From NCBI GenBank assembly GCA_019649035.1, contig BMAT01012884.1, positions 62,552 to 98,593 of the forward strand: 36,042 nt of DNA, read 5' to 3'. The notes under the pieces were generated by a model. It saw only the letters and a program-made list of their open reading frames with translations, was not told the origin of the DNA and did not search any database. Below, piece after piece: positions 20,521 through 31,400 of this stretch (positions are counted from its first letter, which is position 1; each line of letters starts with the position of its first letter). Position numbers and translations under genes: made by a program. This DNA is from Elysia marginata (Eukaryota > Mollusca > Gastropoda > Plakobranchidae).

Positions 20521-20813
20521 AGAGTCCTCCACCGCCGAAGACAGTCTCATGACTTTACATACCTACCCCAGCAGGCCTATACACGCCAGAGCAAATTCAA
20601 CTCAGACCATTACAGTACGGCAGCTTGTTAGGCGCTCAAACACTAACATTCCACAAAATTCAAGCACTGTCGTTTTTACAGGTGGGTGGACTGGAGAAAG
20701 TTAGGGTAAATTGCTTTCCCAAGGCAATTGCAACCTGACATGGTCGGGAATCGAAGCTGCGACCTCCAGATCTCAAAACCAACGCGCTAACCACTCTGCT
20801 ACGCTACCCCGTG
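20521..20813 (-). mobile_element. tRNA-derived SINE with CORE-like body, copy A
   Basis: Read on the minus strand, the head GGGGTAGCGTAGCAGAGTGG carries box A and AGCTTCGATTCCC carries box B. The body then reads CCTTGGGAAAGCAATTTACC and later CCACCCACCTGTAAAA. Both phrases resemble the CORE segment of MIR/CORE-SINEs (TTGGGCAAGTTACTTAACC ... CATCTGTAAAATGGG). It aligns over its whole length with copy B at 22913-23221 in the same orientation. The 3' end reads GTAAAGTCATGAGACTG. Confidence 0.75.
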
Positions 20814-20825
20814 AATTGTTTAGAG

Positions 20826-20992
20826 AAATTTGACAGGTTCTGACCCATGCCAACTTCAAACGGCTATAACTTCACATAGGAGATTTCCTGTTTGTTGTAT
20901 TTGAAAGAAGAAAAAAAAAGCCTTTCCCTGGTATCAATATCTTAATACTATCTAATTTCTACTTAAGACTCATTTTGACTTTCTGCAAGACA
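20826..20992 (+). mobile_element. Partial MITE-like repeat related to 30192-30366
   Basis: Aligns with the reverse complement of 30192-30366: shared CCAACT.CAAAC.GCTATAA, then TGTTGTATTTGAAAG, then the terminal CTTAAGACTCATTT and GCAAGACA. It starts just after SINE copy A and lacks the other half of the element. Confidence 0.7.
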
Positions 20993-21147
20993 AAATTGAT
21001 TTGATTACCTCCAAGGTATCTCGGTTTGCAATGAGAGGGATTGATGGTTAGCTTGCGTCACAAATGTATTACTTTTTTTACTTAGAAAAACACCCAAAAA
21101 TATAGAGTATTTTTTAGGCTTTCTAAAAGGACTGGTGGAGGATCTAA

Positions 21148-21290
21148 TTAACCATAGTCCTCTTGAGAGCATAGGGCACCAACAAACTTGCTCCATTCAC
21201 ATCTGCCCTGGGCGAGCCAATTGAGCTCGTTCCATATCTTTCCTGTCTCCACTCTTTCACTTTCCACAGATATCCTCCAGGTACTCTGTG
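21148..21290 (-). pseudogene. LINE reverse transcriptase C-terminal fragment
   Basis: The minus-strand frame ends STWRISVESERVETGKIWNE, LNWLAQGRCEWSKFVGALCS, then QEDYG and a TAA. This pattern (TWRR..E.E....G..WNEL..LAQDR..WR..VGALCS) is the common C-terminus of animal non-LTR retrotransposon ORF2 proteins. Only the last about 47 codons are recognisable; upstream (to about 21366) the frame is open without a family match. A truncated insertion relic. Confidence 0.75.
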
Positions 21291-21299
21291 TTCCTCCTT

Positions 21300-22040
21300 T
21301 CTCTCTTGCTCCCAAAATAAGCATTTTAGTTTTTTTACAATTATTCAGTTTATAGATGTCAGTCACAAAACACAGTTATTATTAGATATTTTTAAAGAGT
21401 CTAAAATTGACATCTTATTACTTATATTTTAAATAAGGGTGAACAGGAAAATTAACTAATAGATTTAAGACAAACATAAGGATTATGGAGAGCTACAACT
21501 AAAACACTCTTGCGTTTAACGTGTAGTAGGCGGTAACGACAACGTGGTCATGGCTCGCTGAAAACCAACAAAACATAATTTGTTTCCCTGAATCAGTCCT
21601 GTGTTTTCTCCAAACAGTTGTATGACATTTATAGGCTCCAATAATGCTTATTTTACAATTATTTTTTTAAGTCGGTTCTAAAGCTGCATCGCCACAAAAC
21701 ATGTATTACATTGCAAAGCTGATGGATAAGGCGATATAAGTGTCATTGTGTTTACAAAGAGTGGGATAAAGGTACAACCGGTTAAATATAATTACTCATC
21801 GATTAATCGACTAAGGAACTGTAGAGGCTGATTGAAAGTATGTCTCCATATCTCCCGAAGCTGGGTCAAGTCAACATTTTTAAGCCCAAACAAACAATAA
21901 CACTACTTTCCAAATTAAAATATCCCCAATATCATACTTAAGTGCAATAATGATTGATCTCTCCTTTAAAACTAAATAAATACACGTAGTTTTACAGAAG
22001 GATGTGTTCAAGTGCATTCAAGTGATTTTTAGTGTAAAAT
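21300..22040. other. Non-coding
   Basis: Nothing recognised on either strand. Confidence 0.5.
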
Positions 22041-22046
22041 GTGAGC

Positions 22047-22175
22047 TTCTCTCTTTCTCTTTCTCTATCTCACTCTCTATCTCTTTATCTCCATCTCTCT
22101 CTTTCTTTCCTCTCTCTTTCTTTCTTTCTCTCTCTTTATCTATTTAACTATCTCTATCGCTCTTTCTTATCACTG
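22047..22175. repeat. CT-rich low-complexity tract
   Basis: Imperfect (CT)n, (CTTT)n and (CTAT)n. Confidence 0.85.
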
Positions 22176-22912
22176 TCGCAAGATGTCTATTTAGCCAGCT
22201 CAATACGCTCAAGTTACTGCAGTACCATCTCTCTTTTAAAAAGTTAGTAACTGTTTCTGTTTAAAAACGACGCTGTTTGTAAACAATTTTGGATTACCTA
22301 CCTTGAAGAGCTCTGCCATTTTCTACAGCTTGCCACAAATACGGTCACAATAATAATGCCAACTTCACACCACCGCATTATTTGCTTCTCTTGGTACCCG
22401 AGATTTTCTTTATGATTAAATGTAATGTGCGTGTGTTTTAATCTTCACCACTGAGATATTGACGACTGATAAGACGACGATTTGCCTTTCCTGAAGGACA
22501 AGAGTGAATGACCTCAGCTCAGCCCCCACTCCTACCCCTTGTACTAATAATAAATTTTGATAAATACCAATGTCAGTAGGCATTTTTCTGTCTAATCGGC
22601 TAGATTTAGTTGTAAAGAGACAAAATTAACCATAGCTAATGGCAACGTTTGTTGGAATGAGGAAAAAACACAATGTTGATAAACCATAAACAAATAAATC
22701 ACGTATTTGTCATACCTCATTGTTAGCTTTACCTTTGCTCTTCCTTCCAGTCGGCTTTCTAATAAAAGATTTGCTCAAGGTGATTGGTAAGACCACATTA
22801 TCCAATTAGGAAATAAGCCATGAAGGTCTCTAATTGATAACATTTAGGGATAACACACACAGTCCTCTTATTGCCAGATTGTTCTTATGCTTAGAAAAAG
22901 ATATGTTTTATA
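22176..22912. other. Non-coding
   Basis: No gene or repeat family recognised. Confidence 0.5.
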
Positions 22913-23221
22913 ATCTTCCACCGCCAAAACAAGTCTCAAGACTTTACATATTTCCCCCAGCAAGCCAATACGCACAAAAGAAAATTCAACTAACATTTCG
23001 CAGCATTACAGTACGGCTGCATGTAAGGCGCTCAGATACTAAAATTCTAAAAATTCAAGCACTGTCTGTAGCCAAGTACCCATTTTACAGATAGGTGAGC
23101 TCGGGAGATCGTGGGTACATTGCTTTCCTGAGGCAGCTACAACATGCGTCGCGATTGGGAATCGAAAGCTTGACCACCGGATCACAGATCCGACACGCTA
23201 TCCACTGAGTCACAGTGCCCC
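22913..23221 (-). mobile_element. tRNA-derived SINE with CORE-like body, copy B
   Basis: Same family and orientation as copy A. On the minus strand the head reads GGGGCACTGTGACTCAGTGG with a box B-like CTTTCGATTCCC. The body includes TATCTGTAAAATGGGTAC, very close to the CORE-SINE phrase CATCTGTAAAATGGG. The 3' end GTAAAGTCTTGAGACT matches copy A. Both ends are present and the length is about 309 bases against about 290 for copy A. Minus-strand open frames inside it are chance. Confidence 0.77.
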
Positions 23222-23240
23222 ACATAAACACACCTCTATC

Positions 23241-23305
23241 TACGTGGCGCAGTGGTCTAAAGGTCTTTACGCACGGTTCTTTTTCAAACTGTTCCAAACT
23301 CAAAC
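23241..23305 (+). mobile_element. Possible tRNA-like SINE head fragment
   Basis: TGGCGCAGTGG is a perfect box A. About 40 bases on, GTTCCAAACTC is a degenerate box B. No SINE body follows, and it abuts SINE copy B. Could be a truncated SINE or a tRNA relic. Confidence 0.35.
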
Positions 23306-23309
23306 GCTG

Positions 23310-24837
23310 TATCATTGAAAGAGCAATACAGCAAAAACTCTAGTGCATAAGAAATGGAAAATGTTTTATCTATTTCTTCGTGATCAGCCACCTAGTTTTT
23401 TTTTAGGTTTATCTGAAGTAAACTTCTAAAAGTTGGCCCAATTATATTTCTTTTCATTTCAGTTGCCGGGTAAAAACATGTAGGCAATCCTGTTAAATCA
23501 GCCGTACAAGTTAATTGTAAAGAAGAAATTCTACTGAATAGTAACTTGACAATCAATGGTAGGAAAGTCAATGTAGGTACAGCTCGATGTAGCTATTAAC
23601 CTTTCCTAGCCATTTTGTCATAATGTTGAAAACAGTTAGAAGGCCTAATCAATGAACAGGGGAAAGAACTCAATGCTTTCACCATCTCATTCTCCATCTA
23701 TGTTAAGCTATGTAAATTATGTTCCAGTGGCAAATAAAAGGTCTAAATAGGTAAATTGCGTAGTGTTCCTTTTTAAGCTGTGTTGGGAAGTCTTGGACTC
23801 CTTACTGGCGGATCTTCCAGCGTTATTGATCCAACGGTGTCTGACGGTCTCCCTATCCACTGTCAGCTGTAATGATCGTAACGAGGGGAGACAACAGGAG
23901 TTATGTCTAGTTTCTCGCCTCTAACTTGTTAACGAGTTCCCTCCCCTGACAGGCTGCCATCATTACTACAGGCATTAGATGTCGCCGCAGACAACAGAGA
24001 TGGTAGACCCTCTCGCCACAGACTGCCCAATAAGTGGGTTTACGTGTTTTCACTCAACCGTCCAAGTTCAATAGTCAGCCCAAATTGACTTTGATTTTTT
24101 CTCTTCAAGTTGGTTAAAGATGAACACAAGCGCTGAGCCATTTGTTTGGTGGTGGCCCTCTGCTTCTATCGCACGGTTGGCCTCAAAGTTTATATGACGC
24201 GGTATTTTTCTGTAATAATAATTTGACATTATTATTAATCACTTACAGGTGTTGCCAACGCAAATATATTATAGCATATTGCACATAAAACCACCACTAG
24301 TGATTTTGAGCCATATTGTTTCAATACTTCACATTTATAGAATTAGTTTTTGAAAGCAATACATTATTTTTTGTTTATTCAGTATCTAGAACTCTTTTAG
24401 TACTAGCGACATTTAAGTTTACAAAATATTTAACTCTCAAAATCAACTAGACTCGCAATGAATTGAATTTTTACAAGATAAAGATAAACACATTTATGTC
24501 CTACCGCCGTTTAAGTAGTCCAAATGATGTTACCAACTCAACTCAAAGCTAACTAGAGTCGTATCAAACTATATACAACGATGGTTAGACAGACTTCAAG
24601 GATCATTTTACTCATAACATTGATGACATTGGTCGGTTAAGTTCGTAGTTAAGATTTCATCTCATTTGATCTCAATTATCAGAATATAATAGCTGAGGAC
24701 CTTGCCAGCTGATCCCAAAAATCCTAGTTCATCGAGGACTATTTTGTTGATTTCAGATGGCAAATCAGTTCTAAGAATCTGTCCTCAATTGCGAGGAACA
24801 ATATAGTATTTTGAATTAGGTCTGCCGAAGCACCACA
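23310..24837. other. Non-coding, with one inverted repeat
   Basis: AT-rich apart from a GC-richer patch around 23790-24030, which contains an imperfect inverted repeat (23869-23966). No exon recognised. Confidence 0.5.
23869..23966. repeat. Imperfect inverted repeat
   Basis: Arms GTAATGAT (23869-23876) and AGGGGAG (23884-23890) pair with CTCCCCT (23941-23947) and ATCATTAC (23959-23966). This gives a 98-base fold-back with an unpaired inner part. Confidence 0.5.
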
Positions 24838-25678
24838 ACCTCTACTCCTACTACAACTATCACTACTACTACTGCTGCNNNNNNNNNNNNNNNNNNNNNN
24901 NNNNNNNNNNNNNNNNNNNNNNNNNNNNNNNNNNNNNNNNNNNNNNNNNNNNNNNNNNNNNNNNNNNNNNNNNNNNNNNNNNNNNNNNNNNNNNNNNNNN
25001 NNNNNNNNNNNNNNNNNNNNNNNNNNNNNNNNNNNNNNNNNNNNNNNNNNNNNNNNNNNNNNNNNNNNNNNNNNNNNNNNNNNNNNNNNNNNNNNNNNNN
25101 NNNNNNNNNNNNNNNNNNNNNNNNNNNNNNNNNNNNNNNNNNNNNNNNNNNNNNNNNNNNNNNNNNNNNNNNNNNNNNNNNNNNNNNNNNNNNNNNNNNN
25201 NNNNNNNNNNNNNNNNNNNNNNNNNNNNNNNNNNNNNNNNNNNNNNNNNNNNNNNNNNNNNNNNNNNNNNNNNNNNNNNNNNNNNNNNNNNNNNNNNNNN
25301 NNNNNNNNNNNNNNNNNNNNNNNNNNNNNNNNNNNNNNNNNNNNNNNNNNNNNNNNNNNNNNNNNNNNNNNNNNNNNNNNNNNNNNNNNNNNNNNNNNNN
25401 NNNNNNNNNNNNNNNNNNNNNNNNNNNNNNNNNNNNNNNNNNNNNNNNNNNNNNNNNNNNNNNNNNNNNNNNNNNNNNNNNNNNNNNNNNNNNNNNNNNN
25501 NNNNNNNNNNNNNNNNNNNNNNNNNNNNNNNNNNNNNNNNNNNNNNNNNNNNNNNNNNNNNNNNNNNNNNNNNNNNNNNNNNNNNNNNNNNNNNNNNNNN
25601 NNNNNNNNNNNNNNNNNNNNNNNNNNNNNNNNNNNNNNNNNNNNNNNCTACTACTACTACTACTACTACTATTACTGC
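24838..25678. repeat. ACT microsatellite containing an assembly gap
   Basis: CTACTACAACTATCACTACT at the left and (CTA)n at the right flank a run of N at 24879-25647 (769 bases). The gap probably hides a longer ACT repeat. The open frame through it is an artefact of unknown bases. Confidence 0.92.
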
Positions 25679-25679
25679 T

Positions 25680-26319
25680 CAATCTCCGGCTTTTTTTCAT
25701 GTCAATTTGGAAAATGTTTAGTTCAGCCTTACAAATTGTAGCCTAACTACGTTGCTAGAATTAAAACGTTTTAGTAAGTTAGAGAACAAATAGTAAGCCT
25801 GTAGAGCAACTTACGTACGGCTGAAAGATACCAAAAACAGGTCAATTAATGCGTTCAAATTTTGCTTTCTTGGCTTGTACAAGTATGTTTCAAACTGCAA
25901 TATTATTGCCAATAACGTATGTGCGACAAAATCTTTTTTCGCAATAACAACAGCCGGAAGCCAACCAGAAAGCTATGACTGTGGTAAACGTGGATGTTCT
26001 TTTATTAAATGGCGCCCAAAGAGAGCCATTTCCTCCCAACAGATTGTAAGGCCCCTTAACCGCTAGTTTTTTTTTTCCTTTCTTGCTGCACGATAACAGA
26101 TACCCGTTTACATAATAAATTGTTAATTCAAAGAGTGTTTAAGGTTACAACTAAACGGAACCCTACCTATATATATGTTAGCCTAGCAAAAGGCACAGCT
26201 GGTAATTAATGGGGACAGACAATTAATTTGTTAACACACAAGAAACCAGACAACATTATAAATTTACAATTGCGACTGAATGACAGTTGCTTCTGTTTAT
26301 TAAAGAACGAAATAACTTT
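25680..26319. other. Non-coding
   Basis: No gene or repeat family recognised. Confidence 0.5.
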
Positions 26320-26475
26320 AAAGAGAGAAGGCCCTAGAGAGGCTTCAAGAAAAAGAAAGACCTTAGAAAAGAAAAGGACCTAGAAAACAAAAGAATAAGA
26401 AAAGACTAAGAAGAGACTAAGAAAACGCTAAGAAAAGAAACTAAAACAACTAAGAAAAGACGTAGAAAAGACAAC
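26320..26475. repeat. Purine-rich degenerate tandem repeat
   Basis: Irregular units of about 10-14 bases around CTAAGAAAAGA or CTTAGAAAAGA, nearly all purine on the + strand. Confidence 0.65.
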
Positions 26476-29250
26476 CCAAGCGAGTGCCATGGAGCCGATG
26501 ACGTCACTCTGAGGGAGGAACATAATAATTACGAAAATAATCTTGACGTAAATATTAGAAACATATTGAAACATGTAGGCTTACATGCTTGCTAGAACAA
26601 CCAACATTGTTATGTAAGTATTGCGAAAAATAGCGTACATTGTTATGTGGATAGATATGTTATATGAAAAAAAAATTGTTATTAAAAAGTTAAAATACAA
26701 GGGGAATAGAATCCATGACGAGCGAATAAGAAAGTTCAAACCCAACATTTACAAAGAAGAGGAAAATAAACGAGTGAAAGCAAACTATAAGGTTTTATAA
26801 CCCCTGGTGTGACAGCTACTTTACTTATTATAGCATTCCCGAGCTCAACCACACATACACGCTTCTGCTGTACTCATAATATCAAGAAATACAACTTATT
26901 ATCTAAAAGCATGGCTTAGAATGGAAGTGAAGAGGAATGATTATGCTTTGGTTCGTTGCGTTAAGCTAGCGCAGTTTGCTGTTATTTAAGCTTTTTTATG
27001 CTCAACCAACAAATGGGTTGTCAAAAAATGATTAAGTAGTTATCATCAAAACAATTCATCAGCTCTACTGCGCTCGCTAAACAGGCCCACCGGCAGGTAT
27101 CCCCAAAGCATGACCATCTCAGTCACATTAGGACCATGGTCAAGTATCAAAAGCAAATTAATAAAGAAGTTAAGAAGGCACACACTCTCATACATATATA
27201 CGCGCATGCATCACTCAATCCCTCGAGGGAGGCTAACGGTGGTCCCCAGTCTGGAACCAGTCAGGTGTGCATGTCTAAAAATAGCAGCTGCTGCCCCCAG
27301 GACAGCCAGTGCGCTAGGTACCGGGCTCAAACCCATACTGCGTAACAATGACATGAGTCATACAACTTAAGAGAAGAAAACGTGTCACACCAGAGTATTG
27401 AGTAAATTAAAAGTAAAGTTAAAACAAAAAACAAAATACGACCGGTTATCTTAAACACATACAGACACATTAGCTTTAATGTCCATTAAGCAGGTGTATA
27501 AAAATATAGAGAAATGTGTGTACGTTAATGACAATGGGGCCGCCGCCGGCCGCTCAAGCGCCACGTGCGTTTATATATGCAGTCTTCTGCATTGTTCATT
27601 TCGGGTTCGAATCAGAATCTAGAATCTAAAGTAAATTTTAGAATATGTTGTTTTTAAATATTCAATTTAATTCGTTATCTATACGAATAATTTGTACTTA
27701 CACATTTCTCTCAGAAATTCCAAGACACACGCTTCGAGTTAAAACTCGCACGACTTTCCTTTGTCATCATCACACACTCTCTCTCTCGTCGCAACTAACA
27801 GGCTTGGTATCGGTGCACAAAATGCACAAAGAAAAAGTTAGCTTCGAGATGTCCCCAAAGGCGACCTACTCGCGCAAAACCTTACGCTGCTAACGCGGGT
27901 GTGGATACATCTTACTTAATCTTTACTAAATATAGAATATAGCTAGCATTCATCATAACATAAGTATAGAGATTTATGTGACATAGGGAATTTATAAAAT
28001 AGAGATAAAGTTCCCATTTTCTAAACGTAAAGTAAATTTGCGTGTATGAATCTGCGAATATGAATATTTATAAGTCTTAAATAGGTAAGGTATCATCAGA
28101 TCGCAAGAATGCCCTAAACCGCAAGGCACCTCTTCAAAGCAGGCTATAAGGAATATGGCCAAGCCCACATATACAACCAATACATAAAGTCCAACCCTTT
28201 GTAAAATGGGATTTGGACGTCCCCCGATACATCCCATTCCTCTACAAAGTTTTTTTATTTAAATAAATATACTGACTGCTATTACTATCAGCTATGCCAG
28301 CTAAGACAGAAACTTTGAATGTTCCCGTGGATCTATAATAAAGTATAAACAACGGCGAACGGAGCTTTTCCAACCTAGGTAATTAGGCTATGGCAAAACT
28401 GAATACTTGCCTTGCAATACTGTTGCGACTAATAATTTAGGTGGGCCTTACTCGTCATACTGTTGCCAATAACTTTGACACTATTCGTGTCAGTATTAAG
28501 GATAATTCTCGGGGTTATCAGCAACATTACTGCAAATAAAACCAGCCAAAATGTAATTATCAACAGTACCTGTCGCGGAAAAATATCATAACAGAACATT
28601 AATACGGGGGCATAATTTTTAGAAAAAAATCGCAATTAATTTTTTACTCACTATTACTTTGAATGACCGTTTATCTCAAATGATTAGAAATAAGATGTGG
28701 TCTGTACGAAAAGGTCATATTTCTCAAACATCTACCTACCAATTCATGTTTAAAATGAAGGCGAATAAACAAAATTTTTGCCGGTACGTTTGTTGAATTC
28801 TATAAATTTAAATTTAATTTAGATCTAAAGCCTAAAAGAGTCTAAAAAATGGACGTACATCTAGCAATCAATTTACATAATGTATATTTAGCGTTAGATA
28901 AATTACGTTCATATGGAGTCTGTATTATGCCTATATATCTATATTATGTTTTAGGCACCATTTTTCTTCGAGTTAAGGCTCTGTCTGTCATGTTTTCTCA
29001 TGTTTTAGCCTTAGGGTCGAGACTTTGCTTGTCAAGTTACTTGATTCATGGAAGTCATCAATTTTACTCATTGTGACATTTGCTTGGATAAACTTTAAAA
29101 TCCAAGAAAAAAATGGCTGATTTTGTTTTTGACTAACAGAAAACTTGGGTATGAAAATTTTATAGTAGGTGAAATAATAAATTTCACACTTACGCTGAAC
29201 ATATTTACCTGAAGTTGACTTGTGAGAAAAAACTTTTCACCTTTCATCTA
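26476..29250. other. Non-coding
   Basis: No convincing exon. A perfect CRE octamer TGACGTCA is at 26499-26506. A GC-rich island GGCCGCCGCCGGCCGC lies near 27540. Open frames at 27110-27370 and 27992-28237 lack family features. Confidence 0.45.
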
Positions 29251-29254
29251 TTCT

Positions 29255-29276
29255 CCTCTCTCACTCTGTCTGTCTA

Positions 29277-29353
<77 letters not shown>

Positions 29354-29470
29354 TACATGTAGTATAAAATAAATTTTTCACTACCCCTCCCCTCTCCATT
29401 TTACTTCTCTCTTTATTTCTCCCTTTCTTTCTCTCTTTCTCTCTCTAGATGTCTTTCTCTCCCTATATTT
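29255..29470. repeat. (CTGT)n/(CT)n microsatellite and CT-rich tract
   Basis: TCTG repeats followed by a long pure (CT)n to about 29350, then diffuse CT-rich sequence. Confidence 0.92.
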
Positions 29471-30191
29471 CATATGGTTATAGTTTTCCCGTTGTCCTTC
29501 TACCGTCCTTAACTTAGATTCTAGGCCTCTTCTTTCAAATGTAACTCCAAAAAGGTTTAAACATTGAAGAAAGTAGATCTATAATTATTTATATTTTAGT
29601 TGACATTCTTGCTAAACCTAGCACTTCATCAAGAAGCCAGCCTAGGCATAAAATAGCCTACTTTCTATGAATGCCTAGGCCTGACATTTTTATACATAAA
29701 ACTATTTGATTTTTCTCCGTGCGCCTTTGCACGGTATTTGATTAACAGTATTGGTGCTTTTATGTAAACTTTAATTCCTGTCATTGATTATCATTTCGTG
29801 CAAAACAAAGGCTTGTTGTGTGGTAATATTTTGCAAACAGGTATTCAAGATAATTTATAAACCACAACTGAGAAGAAACTGAAAGAAAATCGTGTATAAA
29901 TTCTTAGAATGAACACAATAGTCCTTAAAATATGACAGTTTTTATTGCCTAATTTCAAATCTCAAAATGTTAAACTATAAGACTTGAATTAGTGATTTCT
30001 GAAGCCAATTCACAATTCCAAAGATATGCTGTACAAAGGGCGGTTTAGATGGAGATGTGTAGCAATATTTAAGACTTGTCTGAACCAATATACATAGAGC
30101 ACGTGTTTATATTGTTGTCAAGGGAATCTACCGTCTTGCAAAACTTAAGTCGAGGCAAAAGGCAGAATTAAAATAGAAGTGGAAGAAAAAA
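29471..30191. other. Non-coding
   Basis: Nothing recognised. Confidence 0.5.
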
Positions 30192-30593
30192 TGTCTTGCA
30201 ATCGAGTCCAAATGAGTCTTAAGTCGAAATTTTAAGGTAGTCAAATATTAGTGTCACAGAAAAGCTTATTTTCTATACTTTCAAATACAACAAAAAAGCT
30301 CTATCATGCTTCTGCATGAAGTTATAGCTGTTTGTAGTTGGCAGGGTGAGAACTTGTAAAATTTCAGAAAGAGGAGAAAACAGCATTTAAAGTTTAGACA
30401 ACTATAAAGGTGTTGAGGCCTCCTTAGCAACCATACCAATTAAAATTAAACACCAAAAAATTAAATTCGAACATCAATTAGGTGTGAAAATGGTTTTAGC
30501 GTCAATTTCCAAAAATTTTTTTTTACCTCTGAAAAGCCTATAATCATCAAACTGAGTCTTTCGACTTACGACTCATTTGGACATAATGCCAAA
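30192..30593. mobile_element. MITE-like element with terminal inverted repeats
   Basis: The left end at 30206-30229 (GTCCAAATGAGTCTTAAGTC and four more bases) and the right end at 30559-30582 are reverse complements over 24 bases with one mismatch. Weaker pairing extends outward (TTGCA/TGCCAAA). The interior has no open frame. A half-length relative lies at 20826-20992. No clear target-site duplication was found. Confidence 0.7.
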
Positions 30594-30600
30594 CAATTAT

Positions 30601-31299
30601 AATCACGCATCGGGGTTTCTGTATGGATTTTTTAAAGAAATGAATCGAATAAGTAAAACAAAAAAGTGTGATGTTAATAAGGAAAAGGGGAAAGATGAAT
30701 GAAGTTGGGAAAGAACGTAAGGGATGGCAACCGAAAACAGATCAGATGTTAGATAGAGAGGATTGATAGATAAAAGATAGGTAAATAGAATTTGCCATTC
30801 GTGAGCATGTTAACATACCAGGGTTAATGTAAGGCTTGAAAATATATACATATCTAATTGTCTCTTCATTCCTTTCATTTTTGTTCTTTTAGGAAGGTCA
30901 GATGACGACACAGCCACTGAAGTAAATTCCATGCTTCCACTCCTTTGCACAGCTACTTGCAAAACACAGAGAAAATTTAAGAGCGATAAAGAGTAATAAT
31001 TTTAAAAAGAAAAAAAATACAAGACGGCAGACACTCATATCGAAAAAAAAAGTTAAAGGGACGACGTGAATTTGACACAAAAAGGTCATAAATACAACAA
31101 TAAAGGTTGCAATATCTCTGTTAACTGGCTATTTAACCCTTAGAAAAAGATTATGCTATTATAAATAGACATGGTATTGAAAAAGATATAGACAGAAATA
31201 AATGGTGATTTGGGTAGTTGCTATGGTGCATGAAATCGAGAAAGAGAAGGGAAAAGGGAAACAGCAAGAATTAGAATTTGAGGAATAAAGTAGTCGAGA
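30601..31299. other. Non-coding
   Basis: Nothing recognised. Confidence 0.5.
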
Positions 31300-31310
31300 G
31301 AGAACGAAAA

Positions 31311-31341
<31 letters not shown>

Positions 31342-31400
31342 AAAGAGAAAGAGTAAAAAAGAGAGAGGGGAGAGGGAGAGAGAAAGATAGGAAATGGAGG
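31300..31400. repeat. GA microsatellite
   Basis: (GA)n with interruptions. Frames in it are Arg/Glu or Ser/Leu low complexity. Confidence 0.88.

Noticed and set aside
24816..25700. 294-codon minus-strand frame
   Set aside because: Almost entirely N; artefact of the assembly gap.
27136..27345. Small cysteine-bearing frame (C......CC.....C near its end), briefly considered as a secreted peptide
   Set aside because: No signal peptide, only four Cys, no known framework, and no splice or expression evidence.
27595..27615. Perfect box B-like GGGTTCGAATC suggesting a tRNA or SINE
   Set aside because: No box A or cloverleaf partner at the right distance on either strand.
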